DNA from: Vibrio maerlii
Lineage (GTDB): Bacteria > Pseudomonadota > Gammaproteobacteria > Enterobacterales > Vibrionaceae
DNA length: 64,000 nt
Direction of reading: 5' to 3'
Assembly (NCBI RefSeq): GCF_003415655.1
Contig: NZ_QRHC01000003.1
Span: forward strand, 1 to 64,000
The notes beneath the pieces are model-generated. The model worked only from the letters and a program-made list of their open reading frames with translations, was not told the DNA's origin and made no database searches. The translations under genes were made by a program, and so were the position numbers. Positions 18,451 through 27,038 of this stretch are shown one piece after another; within the stretch, counting starts at the first letter, position 1; every line of letters starts with the position of its first letter.

Positions 18451-19783
18451 TGGCTTGTACCTTTGCTCCAAAATCGTTGATAGCCTGCCAGTCCGGTTGG
18501 ATGGCTTGATAGTCCGACTCGGAATAACCGAGTTTCACGGCTTGATCGACAACGATCCTAGCTAAATCAAAATGGTGGGTGTATGGGTGACTCGCGAGGT
18601 AATCTCGAAGCACCATCCCTAAATCAATTGGCGTACCTTGATTCTTATGCACGCTCAACATATCAGCAATACGCGTAGAAAGCGCATCATTTACCTGTTG
18701 GAATTCTTCGTATTCAACCTCAAGCGGAACTTGACCCGTTACTTCGTCATCACGAAGCACTAGCGCCTCATCACGCAAGTCGCTCAAACGTTCTGCATCA
18801 GCATAAGTTAGGAACCATGGCATATCGAAATAGTCCTTCACCGATTGACGAAGACGCTGACTAAACGCACGGTTCTTATCCATATCGATTGCGGTACGGA
18901 TAAACTTATGAACGTGGCGGTCATAGCCAATCCACAAATCGATCGCTTGCTGACCCCAGCTCGTGATGCGGTCAAGCTTCATCTGAAGGCTAAAGAGCGT
19001 TTCAGAGATGAAATCAAGCTCTTCGTCACCGTAAACAATCTCTTGTATATCCAAGATTTGTGTTTGAAGCTCATCACCCGCAGCTTGAAGTGTATCCTGT
19101 AGCTCTTTTAGTGTGCCTGAGGTTTCAGACAGCAGTGCTTCACAGTTGTTGATAGCTTCACGCCAATCCTTGTTCAGAAGGTCTGCAATTTGCTGCTTCA
19201 CAGACTGCTGCTGCTCATCCATCACGCGCTGGTTGAGGTCAATCTGGTCAAAGATTTCCCCAACTGAGTAGCGTAATACGCCATCTACGTTCTTTTTCCA
19301 ATGTCCTGGCGTTCCACCCTTTTGAGCAGCCTCAATCGCTTTCGCCATTTCGTCGGCAACCATAGAAAGTTGAATGGAAAGTTTGAGTTTAGAAAACTCT
19401 CGGTGACGGACGTAGTAATCGGTAATACCGATCGCTAATGGTGACAATCGATAAATGCTCGCGCCATCATTCACTTCGCTGGTGAAGCGACTGATTAAAC
19501 GCTGTTTAACCATCTCATTGATGGCGTTGTTAGCACGGAAAGCAGACGCTTCGCCCGTGTCTTCAAACATTCTAGTTACAATGGTGAAGGCATCATGTAA
19601 TTCCCCTTCACCTAACTCTTCATCGAACCTTTCATTACTCAGAACGGCGATAGCGATCAAAAAGGCTAAGCGCTCTGTTGAAAGGTTTAAGGAAAAGTCA
19701 TGCTGCTTTACCCATGAGACCAACTCATCAATTGGTTGATCTGCGTCGGCATTTTCCGCAGTCATCTGAGTTATCTCACTCAT
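18431..19783 (-). CDS. mukF: Chromosome partition protein MukF (kleisin)
   Basis: MukF is the kleisin that bridges the MukB heads and carries the MukE dimers. The 450-residue product has an N-terminal winged-helix dimerisation region, a helical middle section with long heptad-like stretches, and a C-terminal winged helix. An AGGAATAATA ribosome site precedes the ATG at 19783. It is the first of three overlapping muk genes, with cmoM 50 bp upstream on the same strand, as in E. coli. Confidence 0.96.
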   Translation of the reverse strand: MSEITQMTAENADADQPIDELVSWVKQHDFSLNLSTERLAFLIAIAVLSNERFDEELGEGELHDAFTIVTRMFEDTGEASAFRANNAINEMVKQRLISRFTSEVNDGASIYRLSPLAIGITDYYVRHREFSKLKLSIQLSMVADEMAKAIEAAQKGGTPGHWKKNVDGVLRYSVGEIFDQIDLNQRVMDEQQQSVKQQIADLLNKDWREAINNCEALLSETSGTLKELQDTLQAAGDELQTQILDIQEIVYGDEELDFISETLFSLQMKLDRITSWGQQAIDLWIGYDRHVHKFIRTAIDMDKNRAFSQRLRQSVKDYFDMPWFLTYADAERLSDLRDEALVLRDDEVTGQVPLEVEYEEFQQVNDALSTRIADMLSVHKNQGTPIDLGMVLRDYLASHPYTHHFDLARIVVDQAVKLGYSESDYQAIQPDWQAINDFGAKVQANVINKY

Positions 19784-19833
19784 TATTATTCCTGTTGTTG
19801 CATGTGTGCAGACACATAGCCAAATACTCGGTC

Positions 19834-20655
19834 TTACACGTCAGATTTTTGAGCCCATACATGAATGTATCGACCCAATGAGAGGTACGGCTCTTGGCGG
19901 CAAAGCTGCCTTTCCAACGCCAATACATCCTCAAATTCATAATCACCCATATACTCCATATTCCCTATGTAATCGTTAAATGAGCGAATTCCCGCTTTAC
20001 CTTTAATGGTAAAGCCTACCTCCTCAATCCATTGATAAACCTCTTCGGGCATCAAACCTTTTTGAGGTTGCAGCTTAAATCTTTTACGGTGCGGCATCCC
20101 TTTTAATACATGTGGGATATTTCCGCAAATGACATTTTTTAATACCAAGCCATGATGGTTGTAAAACATCACTGAAGCAATACCGCCAGGCTTTACCTGC
20201 TCAAGCACTTTCTCCAGTGCGGTTTTAGGGTCAACTAACCACTCCATCACCGCATGAAATAAGACCAAGTCCACTTGAGAATCGAGGTGTTGGTCTATCT
20301 CCTGAACCGGAGAGTGAATCAGCCGATACTGCTCAAGCAATCCTGCTTTTTCAATATCCTGTTTCGCTAACTGCAGCATTTCAGAAGATAGATCACATAA
20401 TGAGACATTATGTCCAAGCTTTGCTATCTTCTGCGAGACTTGTGCTAAGCCACCACCCGCATCTAATAACTCCAACGGTTTTCCATCATGGGTATCAATA
20501 CTTGATACTCCAAGTTCGGTTAGAGCATCACTCAACTCTTCCCAAACGATGGTCTGACGGATGCCACCTTTATCGGAGCCGTAAATATTTTTTGCAAATT
20601 TGTGGGCGATATCGTCGAAATTGCGGTCTTGTGTCACGGTAGCTTGGGTTATCAT
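19834..20655 (-). CDS. cmoM: tRNA 5-carboxymethoxyuridine methyltransferase CmoM
   Basis: CmoM (formerly SmtA) uses S-adenosylmethionine to methylate cmo5U at the wobble position of certain tRNAs, giving mcmo5U. The 273-residue protein opens with the diagnostic [19 protein letters not shown] (about residues 9-27). The SAM-binding motif [13 protein letters not shown] is near residue 63, followed by [13 protein letters not shown]. It lies upstream of mukF on the same strand and divergently from elyC, the same order as in E. coli, which supports the call. Confidence 0.92.
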   Translation of the reverse strand: MITQATVTQDRNFDDIAHKFAKNIYGSDKGGIRQTIVWEELSDALTELGVSSIDTHDGKPLELLDAGGGLAQVSQKIAKLGHNVSLCDLSSEMLQLAKQDIEKAGLLEQYRLIHSPVQEIDQHLDSQVDLVLFHAVMEWLVDPKTALEKVLEQVKPGGIASVMFYNHHGLVLKNVICGNIPHVLKGMPHRKRFKLQPQKGLMPEEVYQWIEEVGFTIKGKAGIRSFNDYIGNMEYMGDYEFEDVLALERQLCRQEPYLSLGRYIHVWAQKSDV

Positions 20656-20751
20656 GTCGAATCGTGCTGCTATTCTGTCACAAGGATGGTAGGAATAAAG
20701 AGGGCTTTTCTCTTTTTCAATGTTAAGTGATGTTTTTTCGGACTATTTAGT

Positions 20752-21558
20752 ATGTTTGAGCTGAAAAAAGTAGTTTCATCTCTTTTGATGCCACTGCCAG
20801 CAATGTTAATCCTAGGTTTTTTCGGGCTGGCGCTCGTCATGTTTACGTCAAAACGTAAAACTGGCAGCCTCTTTACTTTTGCAGCCCTGCTGGGCATTTT
20901 TCTCATTTCTTTCCAACCGGTCACCACCAAGCTTCTTAAACCTCTGGAGCGACAATACAGCGCTTTCTTGCCTGAACAAACTGAAGTCGATTATGTGATG
21001 GTTTTGGGTAGCGGTCATGTTGTCGATAGCAGTATCCCACTCACCTCCGAACTTAGCCGTGCTGGTTTGATGCGCTTGAGTGAGGGCATTCGTATTTTAC
21101 GCCTGTACCCGGGGTCAAAACTGATTCTTTCTGGTTACGCTGCAGGTTCGGAAGTCAGCAACGCAAGAATGATGGCAAAAGTGGCGCTTGCGCTAGGCGT
21201 GTCGAAATCAGACATCATATTATTGGAAACGGCTCAAGATACGTGGGAAGAAGCTCGCCAAGCCGCAGCCTTCATTCAAGATAAATCTTTGGTGCTTGTA
21301 ACCTCCGCGTCTCATATGAAGCGTGCTTTGACTGAATTTCACAATGCAGGAGTAAAACCAACTCCTGCTCCGACCAACTATTTAGCTCAGACAGAGATCA
21401 AGCAAGCTTGGGAAAAATACACGCCTAAAGCACGCTATCTTGAACAAACCGAGCGCTACTGGCATGAAACGCTTGGCGCATGGTGGCAAGTACTACGTGA
21501 CAATTTAGCGAAAGACGATGTTGAGCCTGTCGCAGAAGCCGTAGAAACAGAGGTTTAG
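20752..21558 (+). CDS. elyC: Envelope biogenesis factor ElyC
   Basis: ElyC is an inner-membrane DUF218 protein needed for normal peptidoglycan and lipid-carrier metabolism in E. coli. The 268-residue product has two N-terminal membrane segments (about residues 8-30 and 38-58), then the DUF218 domain: VDYVMVLGSGHVVD, LILSGYAAGSEVSNARMMA, LLETAQDTWEEA and VTSASHMKRA. Its divergent pairing with cmoM-mukFEB is conserved in enterobacteria and vibrios. The TAG stop at 21556-21558 abuts a 14-copy tandem repeat, so 3' slippage could change the mRNA tail but not the protein. Confidence 0.9.
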   Translation: MFELKKVVSSLLMPLPAMLILGFFGLALVMFTSKRKTGSLFTFAALLGIFLISFQPVTTKLLKPLERQYSAFLPEQTEVDYVMVLGSGHVVDSSIPLTSELSRAGLMRLSEGIRILRLYPGSKLILSGYAAGSEVSNARMMAKVALALGVSKSDIILLETAQDTWEEARQAAAFIQDKSLVLVTSASHMKRALTEFHNAGVKPTPAPTNYLAQTEIKQAWEKYTPKARYLEQTERYWHETLGAWWQVLRDNLAKDDVEPVAEAVETEV

Positions 21559-21559
21559 A

Positions 21560-21671
21560 GCTAGAGAGCTAGAGAGCTAGAGAGCTAGAGAGCTAGAGAG
21601 CTAGAGAGCTAGAGAGCTAGAGAGCTAGAGAGCTAGAGAGCTAGAGAGCTAGAGAGCTAGAGAGCTAGAGA
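21560..21671. repeat. Tandem repeat, 14 copies of GCTAGAGA
   Basis: Fourteen uninterrupted, identical copies of the 8-bp unit GCTAGAGA start two bases after the elyC stop codon. Perfect identity suggests recent expansion by slipped-strand replication. The array is intergenic, between convergent elyC and torR, so copy-number change would not shift any reading frame. Confidence 0.97.
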
Positions 21672-21679
21672 ATCTTGAA

Positions 21680-21707
21680 GGGTTGACGTTTCACGTCAAC
21701 CCTTTTT
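21680..21707 (+). terminator. Rho-independent terminator, part of the repeated element
   Basis: A perfect 9-bp stem (GGGTTGACG / CGTCAACCC) with loop TTTCA is followed by TTTTT. It lies downstream of elyC and the tandem repeat. Its right arm belongs to the 72-bp repeat also found at 271-342. Confidence 0.88.
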
Positions 21708-21763
21708 AGTACGGTAGGTTGAATAACCTAGATATCTAGTTTTCCAGCAGCGAAGCGTTCTAG
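21692..21763 (+). repeat. 72-bp repeated element, copy 2 (uninterrupted)
   Basis: This is the intact counterpart of 271-342. It includes the right arm of the terminator hairpin, then a CTAGATATCTAG palindrome and the invariant block TTTTCCAGCAGCGAAGCG. It shows what the IS-interrupted copy looked like before insertion. Confidence 0.85.
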
Positions 21764-21780
21764 ACACATGTAAATATAAA

Positions 21781-21810
21781 AAGAGACCCCGCAACTATGC
21801 GGGGTCTCTT
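21781..21810 (-). terminator. Rho-independent terminator of torR
   Basis: A perfect 12-bp stem (AAGAGACCCCGC / GCGGGGTCTCTT) with a 6-nt loop lies 33 bp beyond the torR stop, flanked by A and T runs. Confidence 0.88.
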
Positions 21811-21842
21811 TATATCAATGGTGGCTTAACTCAGCTTACTAG

Positions 21843-22553
21843 TTAGTCACCAGCAAACATGTAGCCTTCACCGTGAACCGTCACAAAAATCTGTGGGTTC
21901 TTAGGGTCAAATTCCATCTTCGCGCGCATACGACGAATCAGCACATCGATGGTGCGATCGTTAGGAGCATCAACACGATGACTGATCATGTTCAAGATAC
22001 GATCACGACTCAGAACTTGATTTGGATAGCTAGATAGAGCAACAAGCAGTTCGTATTCTGCTTTGGTCAGCTTCACTGGCTCCCCGTTTTTACTCAATGC
22101 ACGACGCTGAATATCAAACGTCCACTCACCGAAGGTTACGTAGTTATCGTTATCTTGAGCAGCTTTATCGTTCTTATCTGTTCTTGCAGCAGAAATACGC
22201 CACAATAAGTTCTTAACGCGAACCAAAAGCTCTCGAAGTTCAAAGGGTTTCGTTACGTAATCGTCAGCACCCATTTCAAGGCCAACAATTTTATCAATAC
22301 TATCGGTACGTCCTGTTACCAAAATAATGCCAATATCAGATTGACTACGCAGCTCACGAGTTAGCATTAACCCGTCTTCGCCTGGTAGATTGATATCAAG
22401 CATAACAAGATCGATGCGATTTGTTTCCAATACATCGCGCATTTCAGCACCACTTTCCGCTTCGCTTACGTCATAGCCTTCATTCTTAAAATAGCCGACT
22501 AGCTTGCTACGAGTGACCACATCGTCTTCAACAACCAATACGTGATAGTTCAT
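21843..22553 (-). CDS. torR: Response regulator TorR
   Basis: TorR is the OmpR-type activator of TMAO respiration. The 236-residue product has a receiver domain with an acidic pocket (VVEDD near the N-terminus), the phospho-acceptor Asp in LVMLDINLPGEDG (about residue 53), and Lys in ADDYVTKPFELREL. A C-terminal winged helix (LTKAEYELLVALSSYP to GEGYMFAG) follows. GLMLTRELR, ILVTGRTDSIDKIVGLEMGADDYV and RVKNLLWRI are much closer to TorR than to ArcA. The ATG at 22553 is preferred to a TTG two codons upstream. It is divergent from torD. No torS or torT lies in the window, so the sensor is encoded elsewhere. Confidence 0.9.
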   Translation of the reverse strand: MNYHVLVVEDDVVTRSKLVGYFKNEGYDVSEAESGAEMRDVLETNRIDLVMLDINLPGEDGLMLTRELRSQSDIGIILVTGRTDSIDKIVGLEMGADDYVTKPFELRELLVRVKNLLWRISAARTDKNDKAAQDNDNYVTFGEWTFDIQRRALSKNGEPVKLTKAEYELLVALSSYPNQVLSRDRILNMISHRVDAPNDRTIDVLIRRMRAKMEFDPKNPQIFVTVHGEGYMFAGD

Positions 22554-22945
22554 TATCAACCACTTCTGTTCTTATAAAGATTACTGCCCACCTAACTATA
22601 GGCAAACAAATGAGTTCATGTGCTTTATATCCTTCACACTTGAAGGCGAAGGTTTTATTAACTGCACCAATAATTTTGGTACAGAAAAAGCACATACCTC
22701 GAATTTGGTATGACTATTCTATTAATATTTATTCACATATCAATTCTCGTGGTACGAATTCTTTACGTTTATTGATTCAAAACAAATTGCGCCAGCTAAT
22801 ATCACCAGCTAAAGGCAACCACACGCATAAGTTTTGCCCTGTTAATGAAAAGCCATAAACGGACATTTTTCTTAATGAATACCCTTATCGTTATTCATCT
22901 TTATTCGTTACACTATAGGTAATTGAATATTTGGGGTATTAACCA
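22554..22945. promoter_or_regulatory. Divergent torR-torD promoter region
   Basis: This 392-bp gap holds no gene. It must carry the promoters of torR and torD. GAGTTCATGT at 22610-22619 matches seven of ten tor-box positions, and TTATTCATCT with a nearby ATTCGTTA about 50-60 bp before torD are weaker matches. These could reflect autoregulation, but none is convincing on its own. Confidence 0.45.
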
Positions 22946-23602
22946 ATGGAACAGCTACAAGAAGCAAAGAGTTTTAACGAGAAACGTGCCGAGATTTACT
23001 GGTGGCTCTCTAGTCTTTTTGCAAACGAATTAACGCAAGATGAACTTGCTCAGTACCAGAGTGCAGAAATTCGTTCTTTCCTTTCTGGTCTAGGCGAAAA
23101 TGAATCTCTAAAGCCGGCTATTGAAAAGCTAGTCGATGCACTTAACCGCCTTCAAGACCGTGAAGACGCACAGCTTGAGCTTTCTGCAGACTTTTGTGAC
23201 CTGTTCCTTAAATCTGACAAGTACGCTGCATTGCCTTACGCATCTATCTATATCGGTGAAGAAAAGCTGTTGAATGGCGCTCCGGCGAAAGAGATGGAAA
23301 CCATTCTATCGGAAAGTGGTTTAGCCGTTCTTGAAGGCTTAAATGAGCCTGCAGACCATATTGCTATTCAGTTGGATTACCTAGGTAACCTGATCATTCG
23401 CTCAAACGAACTTGAGCAAGTGAAACACCTAGATGAAGCATTCGCTGAGCAGAAAGCCTTCATTGAAAAGCACATCCTTAACTGGACACCTGCTTTCGCT
23501 GCATCAGCCAAAGAACACGATGAGTTTGGATTCTATGCTGCAGTTGCACAGCTATTGGTTGCGTTTTCGGAACTTGATTGCACCTACCTTCAAGGTGAAT
23601 AA
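22946..23602 (+). CDS. torD: TorA-specific chaperone TorD
   Basis: TorD binds the Tat signal peptide and core of apo-TorA in the cytoplasm and helps insert the molybdenum cofactor before export. The 218-residue, all-helical-looking protein has the family's early [16 protein letters not shown] (about residues 14-29), [27 protein letters not shown] in the middle, and [16 protein letters not shown] (about 132-147). In many bacteria torD is the last gene of torCAD. Here it is separated from torECA by about 14 kb and sits beside torR. Confidence 0.93.
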   Translation: MEQLQEAKSFNEKRAEIYWWLSSLFANELTQDELAQYQSAEIRSFLSGLGENESLKPAIEKLVDALNRLQDREDAQLELSADFCDLFLKSDKYAALPYASIYIGEEKLLNGAPAKEMETILSESGLAVLEGLNEPADHIAIQLDYLGNLIIRSNELEQVKHLDEAFAEQKAFIEKHILNWTPAFAASAKEHDEFGFYAAVAQLLVAFSELDCTYLQGE

Positions 23603-23723
23603 CAGAAACAAAATCGTTAATAAAGCGTAAGTATTGTGACTTGGAGTCTATTTTACTTCTAAGTCACTTCAGTTTTACTTATAAATTGTTGATAGCGAGA
23701 TTGAGCAAAGCTACAATATGTGA

Positions 23724-23739
23724 ACGCAAACGATAAAAT
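23724..23739 (+). promoter_or_regulatory. Candidate PurR operator upstream of purR
   Basis: ACGCAAACGATAAAAT matches the left half of the PurR operator pattern (A.GCAA.CG.T) perfectly and the right half poorly. It lies about 130 bp before purR, where autorepression would act. Binding is inferred. Confidence 0.45.
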
Positions 23740-23800
23740 ATGCACACGAAATGAAAGCGTAACAAATACGAGTTTGCAAAAACCGAATCGACTTTAAAAG

Positions 23801-23823
23801 CCGCCATCTAAGAGCGGTTTTTT
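23801..23823 (+). terminator. Possible weak terminator between torD and purR
   Basis: A short CCGC/GCGG stem with a 9-nt loop, preceded by A residues and followed by six T residues, lies 45 bp before purR. An alternative pairing, AAAACCG near 23780 with CGGTTTT, uses the same right arm. It may end torD readthrough or sit in the purR leader. Confidence 0.45.
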
Positions 23824-23867
23824 GTTTTCTGCGATATCCAATCGTAGATTCCTTATAGGACCTAATT

Positions 23868-24875
23868 ATGGCAACAATTAAAGACGTAGCACGCCTTGCT
23901 GGTGTATCTACTACGACTGTTTCCCATGTGATCAACAAAACACGTTTCGTTGCTGAAGCGACCCAAGAAAAAGTGATGGAAGCGGTAAAAGAGCTGAACT
24001 ATGCACCAAGCGCAGTCGCTCGAAGCCTGAAGTGCAACACGACTCGCACTATTGGTATGCTCGTAACTCAATCGACCAACCTCTTCTTTTCAGAAGTGAT
24101 CGATGGTGTTGAGAGCTACTGTTACCGTCAGGGTTACACTCTGATTCTGTGTAACACAGGCGGTATCTACGAAAAGCAACGTGATTACATCCAAATGTTG
24201 GCTGAAAAGCGCGTTGATGGCATCTTGGTTATGTGTTCTGACTTAACAGAAGAACTGCGTGAAATGCTAGACCGTCACTCAGACATTCCAAAGGTGATCA
24301 TGGACTGGGGCCCTGAGAGCTCACAAGCTGATAAGATCATCGACAACTCAGAAGAAGGTGGCTACCTAGCAACCAAATACCTAGTTGAAAAAGGTCACAC
24401 CGACATCGCATGTTTAAGTGGCCATTTTGAGAAACTAGCCTGTGTTGAACGTATTGCGGGTTACCGTCGTGCACTCGGTGAAGCAAATATCGATGTGAAC
24501 GAAGACTGGATCCTAGAAGGGAACTTCGAATGTGATACTGCTGTTTTAGTTGCAGACAAGATCGCGAACATGGACAAGCGCCCTACCGCTGTTTTCTGTT
24601 TCAACGACACTATGGCACTAGGCCTAATGAGTCGCCTACAGCAGCGTGGTATTCGCGTACCAGAGGATATTTCTGTGATTGGTTACGATAACATTGAGCT
24701 TGCAGAGTACTTCTCACCACCTCTCACTACGGTCCACCAGCCGAAGCGTCGTGTTGGTAAAACAGCGTTCGAAATCCTTCTAGAGCGCATCAAAAACAAA
24801 GAGCACGACAAACGCATCTTTGAGATGCACCCGGAAATCGTCGAACGTGCTACCGTTAAAGACTTAACCAAATAA
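23868..24875 (+). CDS. purR: Purine repressor PurR
   Basis: PurR is a LacI-family dimeric repressor that uses hypoxanthine or guanine as corepressor and controls purine synthesis. The 335-residue product has the LacI helix-turn-helix ([20 protein letters not shown], residues 3-22) and a hinge helix ([11 protein letters not shown]). The periplasmic-binding-like core follows, with [13 protein letters not shown] and [19 protein letters not shown]. Family comparison points to PurR rather than RbsR or CytR, and the next gene being riboswitch-controlled tfoY matches Vibrio gene order. A candidate PurR operator precedes the gene. Confidence 0.93.
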   Translation: MATIKDVARLAGVSTTTVSHVINKTRFVAEATQEKVMEAVKELNYAPSAVARSLKCNTTRTIGMLVTQSTNLFFSEVIDGVESYCYRQGYTLILCNTGGIYEKQRDYIQMLAEKRVDGILVMCSDLTEELREMLDRHSDIPKVIMDWGPESSQADKIIDNSEEGGYLATKYLVEKGHTDIACLSGHFEKLACVERIAGYRRALGEANIDVNEDWILEGNFECDTAVLVADKIANMDKRPTAVFCFNDTMALGLMSRLQQRGIRVPEDISVIGYDNIELAEYFSPPLTTVHQPKRRVGKTAFEILLERIKNKEHDKRIFEMHPEIVERATVKDLTK

Positions 24876-24882
24876 TCACTTG

Positions 24883-24911
24883 AAAAGCATATCTACTCGA
24901 TATGCTTTTTT
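24883..24911 (+). terminator. Rho-independent terminator of purR
   Basis: A perfect 10-bp stem (AAAAGCATAT / ATATGCTTTT) with a 7-nt loop and a T-run starts 8 bp after the purR stop. Confidence 0.85.
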
Positions 24912-25021
24912 CTTACATATAAACCCGCATGCATAATGGGTGTATCATTTATTGAATCAATATCACATTTAATGTCCGAGTCATGTGAGCTTGAGGTGAA
25001 AAATCCTTATTCTAAGCAAGT

Positions 25022-25125
25022 CACGAACAGGGCAAACCAATCGAAAGGTTGGGACGCAAAGCCACCGGCCTAAACTGATATCATGTCTCGACATACATAC
25101 AGCAGGGCAGCGGAGTTGCCGATGG
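25022..25125 (+). promoter_or_regulatory. Cyclic di-GMP-I (GEMM-I) riboswitch upstream of tfoY
   Basis: The segment carries the diagnostic GEMM-I elements in order: ACAGGGCAAACC, a stem closed by a GAAA tetraloop (CCAATCGAAAGGTTGG), GGGACGCAAAGCC, CCGGCCTAAAC (the tetraloop receptor side), and GCAGCGGAGTTGCCGATGG. The well-studied Vc2 aptamer of Vibrio cholerae controls the same gene. Compared with Vc2, the second helix is longer here (about 25061-25103). It senses the second messenger c-di-GMP and links tfoY expression to lifestyle switching. Confidence 0.95.
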
Positions 25126-25202
25126 CGAGGTAAGCCTCCCTCCGTCAAGTTTTGTATACCTGACGCTTAATTGACAGAGCCATCAACAAGCTCTGATACA
25201 CT

Positions 25203-25243
25203 CTCGGACCTGATTTAAAGTGGCGGATGATTATAACTCCGAG
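25203..25243 (+). promoter_or_regulatory. Possible hairpin just upstream of the tfoY start
   Basis: CTCGGA at 25203-25208 can pair with TCCGAG at 25238-25243, which ends 8 nt before the tfoY ATG. The only ribosome-site-like purines (CGAG) lie in the right arm, so pairing could limit translation. A second small stem, CAGAGC/GCTCTG, precedes it. Role inferred. Confidence 0.4.
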
Positions 25244-25251
25244 ACTCATAC

Positions 25252-25842
25252 ATGATTAAACCAGTACTAAAAGATTCAATGAAGCTCTTTGGTTCGCTTG
25301 GCACAGTCAAATCTCGCTCGATGTTTGGCGGCTTTGGCATTTTTGTCGATGAGACCATGTTTGCACTAGTGGTTAATGACCAACTGCACATTCGTGGCGA
25401 TAAAGAATCAGAGCAACGATTCAAACAGCAAGGCTTCGAACCTTATGTCTATAAAAAGCGCGGCTTCCCAGTAGTCACCAAGTACTTCTCACTACCTGAA
25501 CACTACTGGAATGACACTGATGATATCCTAAATGAAGCGACGCTCGCTCTTGCGGCCGCAAAAGAAGACAAACAACAACAAGCAACCGCTAAGCCTACTC
25601 GCTTAAAAGATTTACCAAATTTGCGTCTTGCTACGGAAAGAATGTTAAAAAAGGCCGGAATTGAGTCGGTAGATGAATTAGAGCTACAAGGCTCATTAAA
25701 CGCTTATCGAGCTATCTGCGACTCACAGGGGTCAAGCGTGAGCTTAGAGCTTCTATGGGCACTAGAAGGCGCAATCAATAGAACTCACTGGTCAGTCGTA
25801 CCTAAGCAGCGCCGAGATGAGCTTCTCGATCAGCTCAATTAA
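25252..25842 (+). CDS. tfoY: TfoX/Sxy-family regulator TfoY
   Basis: TfoY is one of two TfoX-type regulators in vibrios; it is linked to motility and type VI secretion rather than to full competence. The 196-residue product has an N-terminal TfoX domain (about residues 10-95, with [21 protein letters not shown] and [10 protein letters not shown]) and a C-terminal TfoX domain (about 112-195, with [20 protein letters not shown] and [14 protein letters not shown]). A c-di-GMP-I riboswitch precedes it, a combination known from V. cholerae, which distinguishes it from the chitin-induced TfoX. No strong ribosome site is visible before the ATG. Confidence 0.93.
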   Translation: MIKPVLKDSMKLFGSLGTVKSRSMFGGFGIFVDETMFALVVNDQLHIRGDKESEQRFKQQGFEPYVYKKRGFPVVTKYFSLPEHYWNDTDDILNEATLALAAAKEDKQQQATAKPTRLKDLPNLRLATERMLKKAGIESVDELELQGSLNAYRAICDSQGSSVSLELLWALEGAINRTHWSVVPKQRRDELLDQLN

Positions 25843-25865
25843 ACAAAATAAAATAGCTTCATAAA

Positions 25866-25894
25866 AATACCGCGATTAATCGCGGTATTTTTTT
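25866..25894 (+). terminator. Rho-independent terminator of tfoY
   Basis: A 10-bp stem (AATACCGCGA / TCGCGGTATT) with a TTAA loop and a run of T lies 24 bp after the tfoY stop. Confidence 0.9.
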
Positions 25895-25971
25895 GTTTTG
25901 TTGAAATTATTTTTGCGATGCGCGTTTCTATATAGTTAACTGAAAGTATTCATGAGCTAAGGAAATACAGC

Positions 25972-26652
25972 ATGAACAAGAAATTACTTCTAGGTATCGT
26001 TTTAATCGCCGTCATTGTTCTTCTTGCCATCAATTTTGGCCAACATCTGACACTTGAGAATGCTAAAGCCCAACAAGCACTTCTTGCTGACTATATTTCC
26101 AATAACCTGTTTACTGCAGCGACTATCTACTTCCTTGCTTATGTCGCCGTTACCGCGTTCTCCATTCCTGGAGCAGCAGTAGTCACGCTACTGGGTGCAG
26201 CACTGTTCGGCTTCTGGACTAGCTTATTGTTAGTTTCATTTGCGAGTACTATCGGGGCAACCATTGCTTTTCTAAGCAGCCGCTATTTACTTCGTGATTG
26301 GGTGCAAGGCAAGTTTGGTAATAAGCTGGCTACCATTAACCAGGGTGTAGAAAAAGACGGCTCTTTTTACCTATTTTCTCTACGTTTGATTCCGGTGTTC
26401 CCCTTCTTCCTAATCAATTTACTGATGGGACTTACACCGATTAAAGCATCACGTTTTTACCTCGTCAGCCAAATCGGTATGCTGCCAGGCACAGCAGTGT
26501 ATTTAAACGCAGGTACTCAACTGGCGGAGATCGATAGCTTGTCGGGAATTGTCTCTCCTGCAGTTTTGGCTTCATTTGCCCTACTTGGTCTTTTCCCGAT
26601 TATCGCTAAATGGGTAATGTCAAAGTTTAAACAACAACCTCATACAGCCTAG
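25972..26652 (+). CDS. TVP38/TMEM64-family membrane protein
   Basis: This 226-residue inner-membrane protein belongs to the VTT/DedA-like superfamily. Hydrophobic segments are visible at about residues 5-22, 48-70, 76-98 and in the C-terminal third. The signature region FSIPGAAVVTLLGAALFGFW (about 62-81) and SLRLIPVFPFFLINLLMGLT (about 139-158), with the conserved Arg-Pro pair, are typical. Relatives are implicated in lipid scrambling or ion-coupled transport, but no activity can be assigned here. The DUF2007 gene follows 12 bp later on the same strand. Confidence 0.8.
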   Translation: MNKKLLLGIVLIAVIVLLAINFGQHLTLENAKAQQALLADYISNNLFTAATIYFLAYVAVTAFSIPGAAVVTLLGAALFGFWTSLLLVSFASTIGATIAFLSSRYLLRDWVQGKFGNKLATINQGVEKDGSFYLFSLRLIPVFPFFLINLLMGLTPIKASRFYLVSQIGMLPGTAVYLNAGTQLAEIDSLSGIVSPAVLASFALLGLFPIIAKWVMSKFKQQPHTA

Positions 26653-26664
26653 TAAGAAGTGTCT

Positions 26665-26982
26665 ATGAAAGTTTTTACGGCCAGTAACCCAACAGAAGCT
26701 CACATCGTATGTGGGCTTCTCACGTCCAACGATATCCAAGCTGAGGTGCGAGGCGAACAGCTGTTCGCCATTCAAGGTGAGGTTCCCTTCGATGATTCAA
26801 CAAGCCCTAGTGTTTGGTTAGTTGAGCCGAGCTCCGCAATGGAGGAAAAGGCGACAAGTATTGTTCAAGACTATCTAGACTCGATTAACCAAGAATCGAG
26901 CTGGTTTTGCCAGAGTTGTGAAGAGGAAAATGAGGCGCAGTTTGGATTGTGCTGGAACTGTGGTCAAGCCGCTGGAACTTAA
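26665..26982 (+). CDS. DUF2007 protein with C-terminal zinc ribbon
   Basis: This 105-residue protein has an N-terminal DUF2007 domain (KVFTASNPTEAHIVCGLLTS, then DIQAEVRGEQLFAIQGEVPF). A C-terminal CxxC...CxxC zinc ribbon (FCQSCEEE, then LCWNCGQ) follows. DUF2007 is described as a putative signal-transducing domain and no molecular role is known. The ATG at 26665 is chosen over a GTG two codons upstream because an AGAAG ribosome site is well spaced from it. The gene is closely linked to the upstream TVP38-family gene. Confidence 0.8.
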   Translation: MKVFTASNPTEAHIVCGLLTSNDIQAEVRGEQLFAIQGEVPFDDSTSPSVWLVEPSSAMEEKATSIVQDYLDSINQESSWFCQSCEEENEAQFGLCWNCGQAAGT

Positions 26983-26994
26983 GGTGTGAAAAGT

Positions 26995-27037
26995 CTAGTT
27001 CCTAGCTTTATATAAGGAACTAGGAACTAGGAACTAA
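26995..27037. repeat. CTAG-type inverted repeat between convergent genes
   Basis: CTAGTTCCTAG (26995-27005) and its exact complement CTAGGAACTAG (27020-27030) form an 11-bp stem. Further GGAACTA units extend rightwards, almost to the stop codon of the hydrolase gene at 27039. Confidence 0.88.
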
Positions 27038-27038
27038 A

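Noticed and set aside
21560..21671. Possible CRISPR array
   Set aside because: The units are identical 8-mers with no spacers, so this is a simple tandem repeat; no cas genes are near.
21843..22553. ArcA rather than TorR
   Set aside because: Internal motifs match TorR more closely and torD is divergent from it; ArcA is also normally encoded elsewhere without a tor neighbour.
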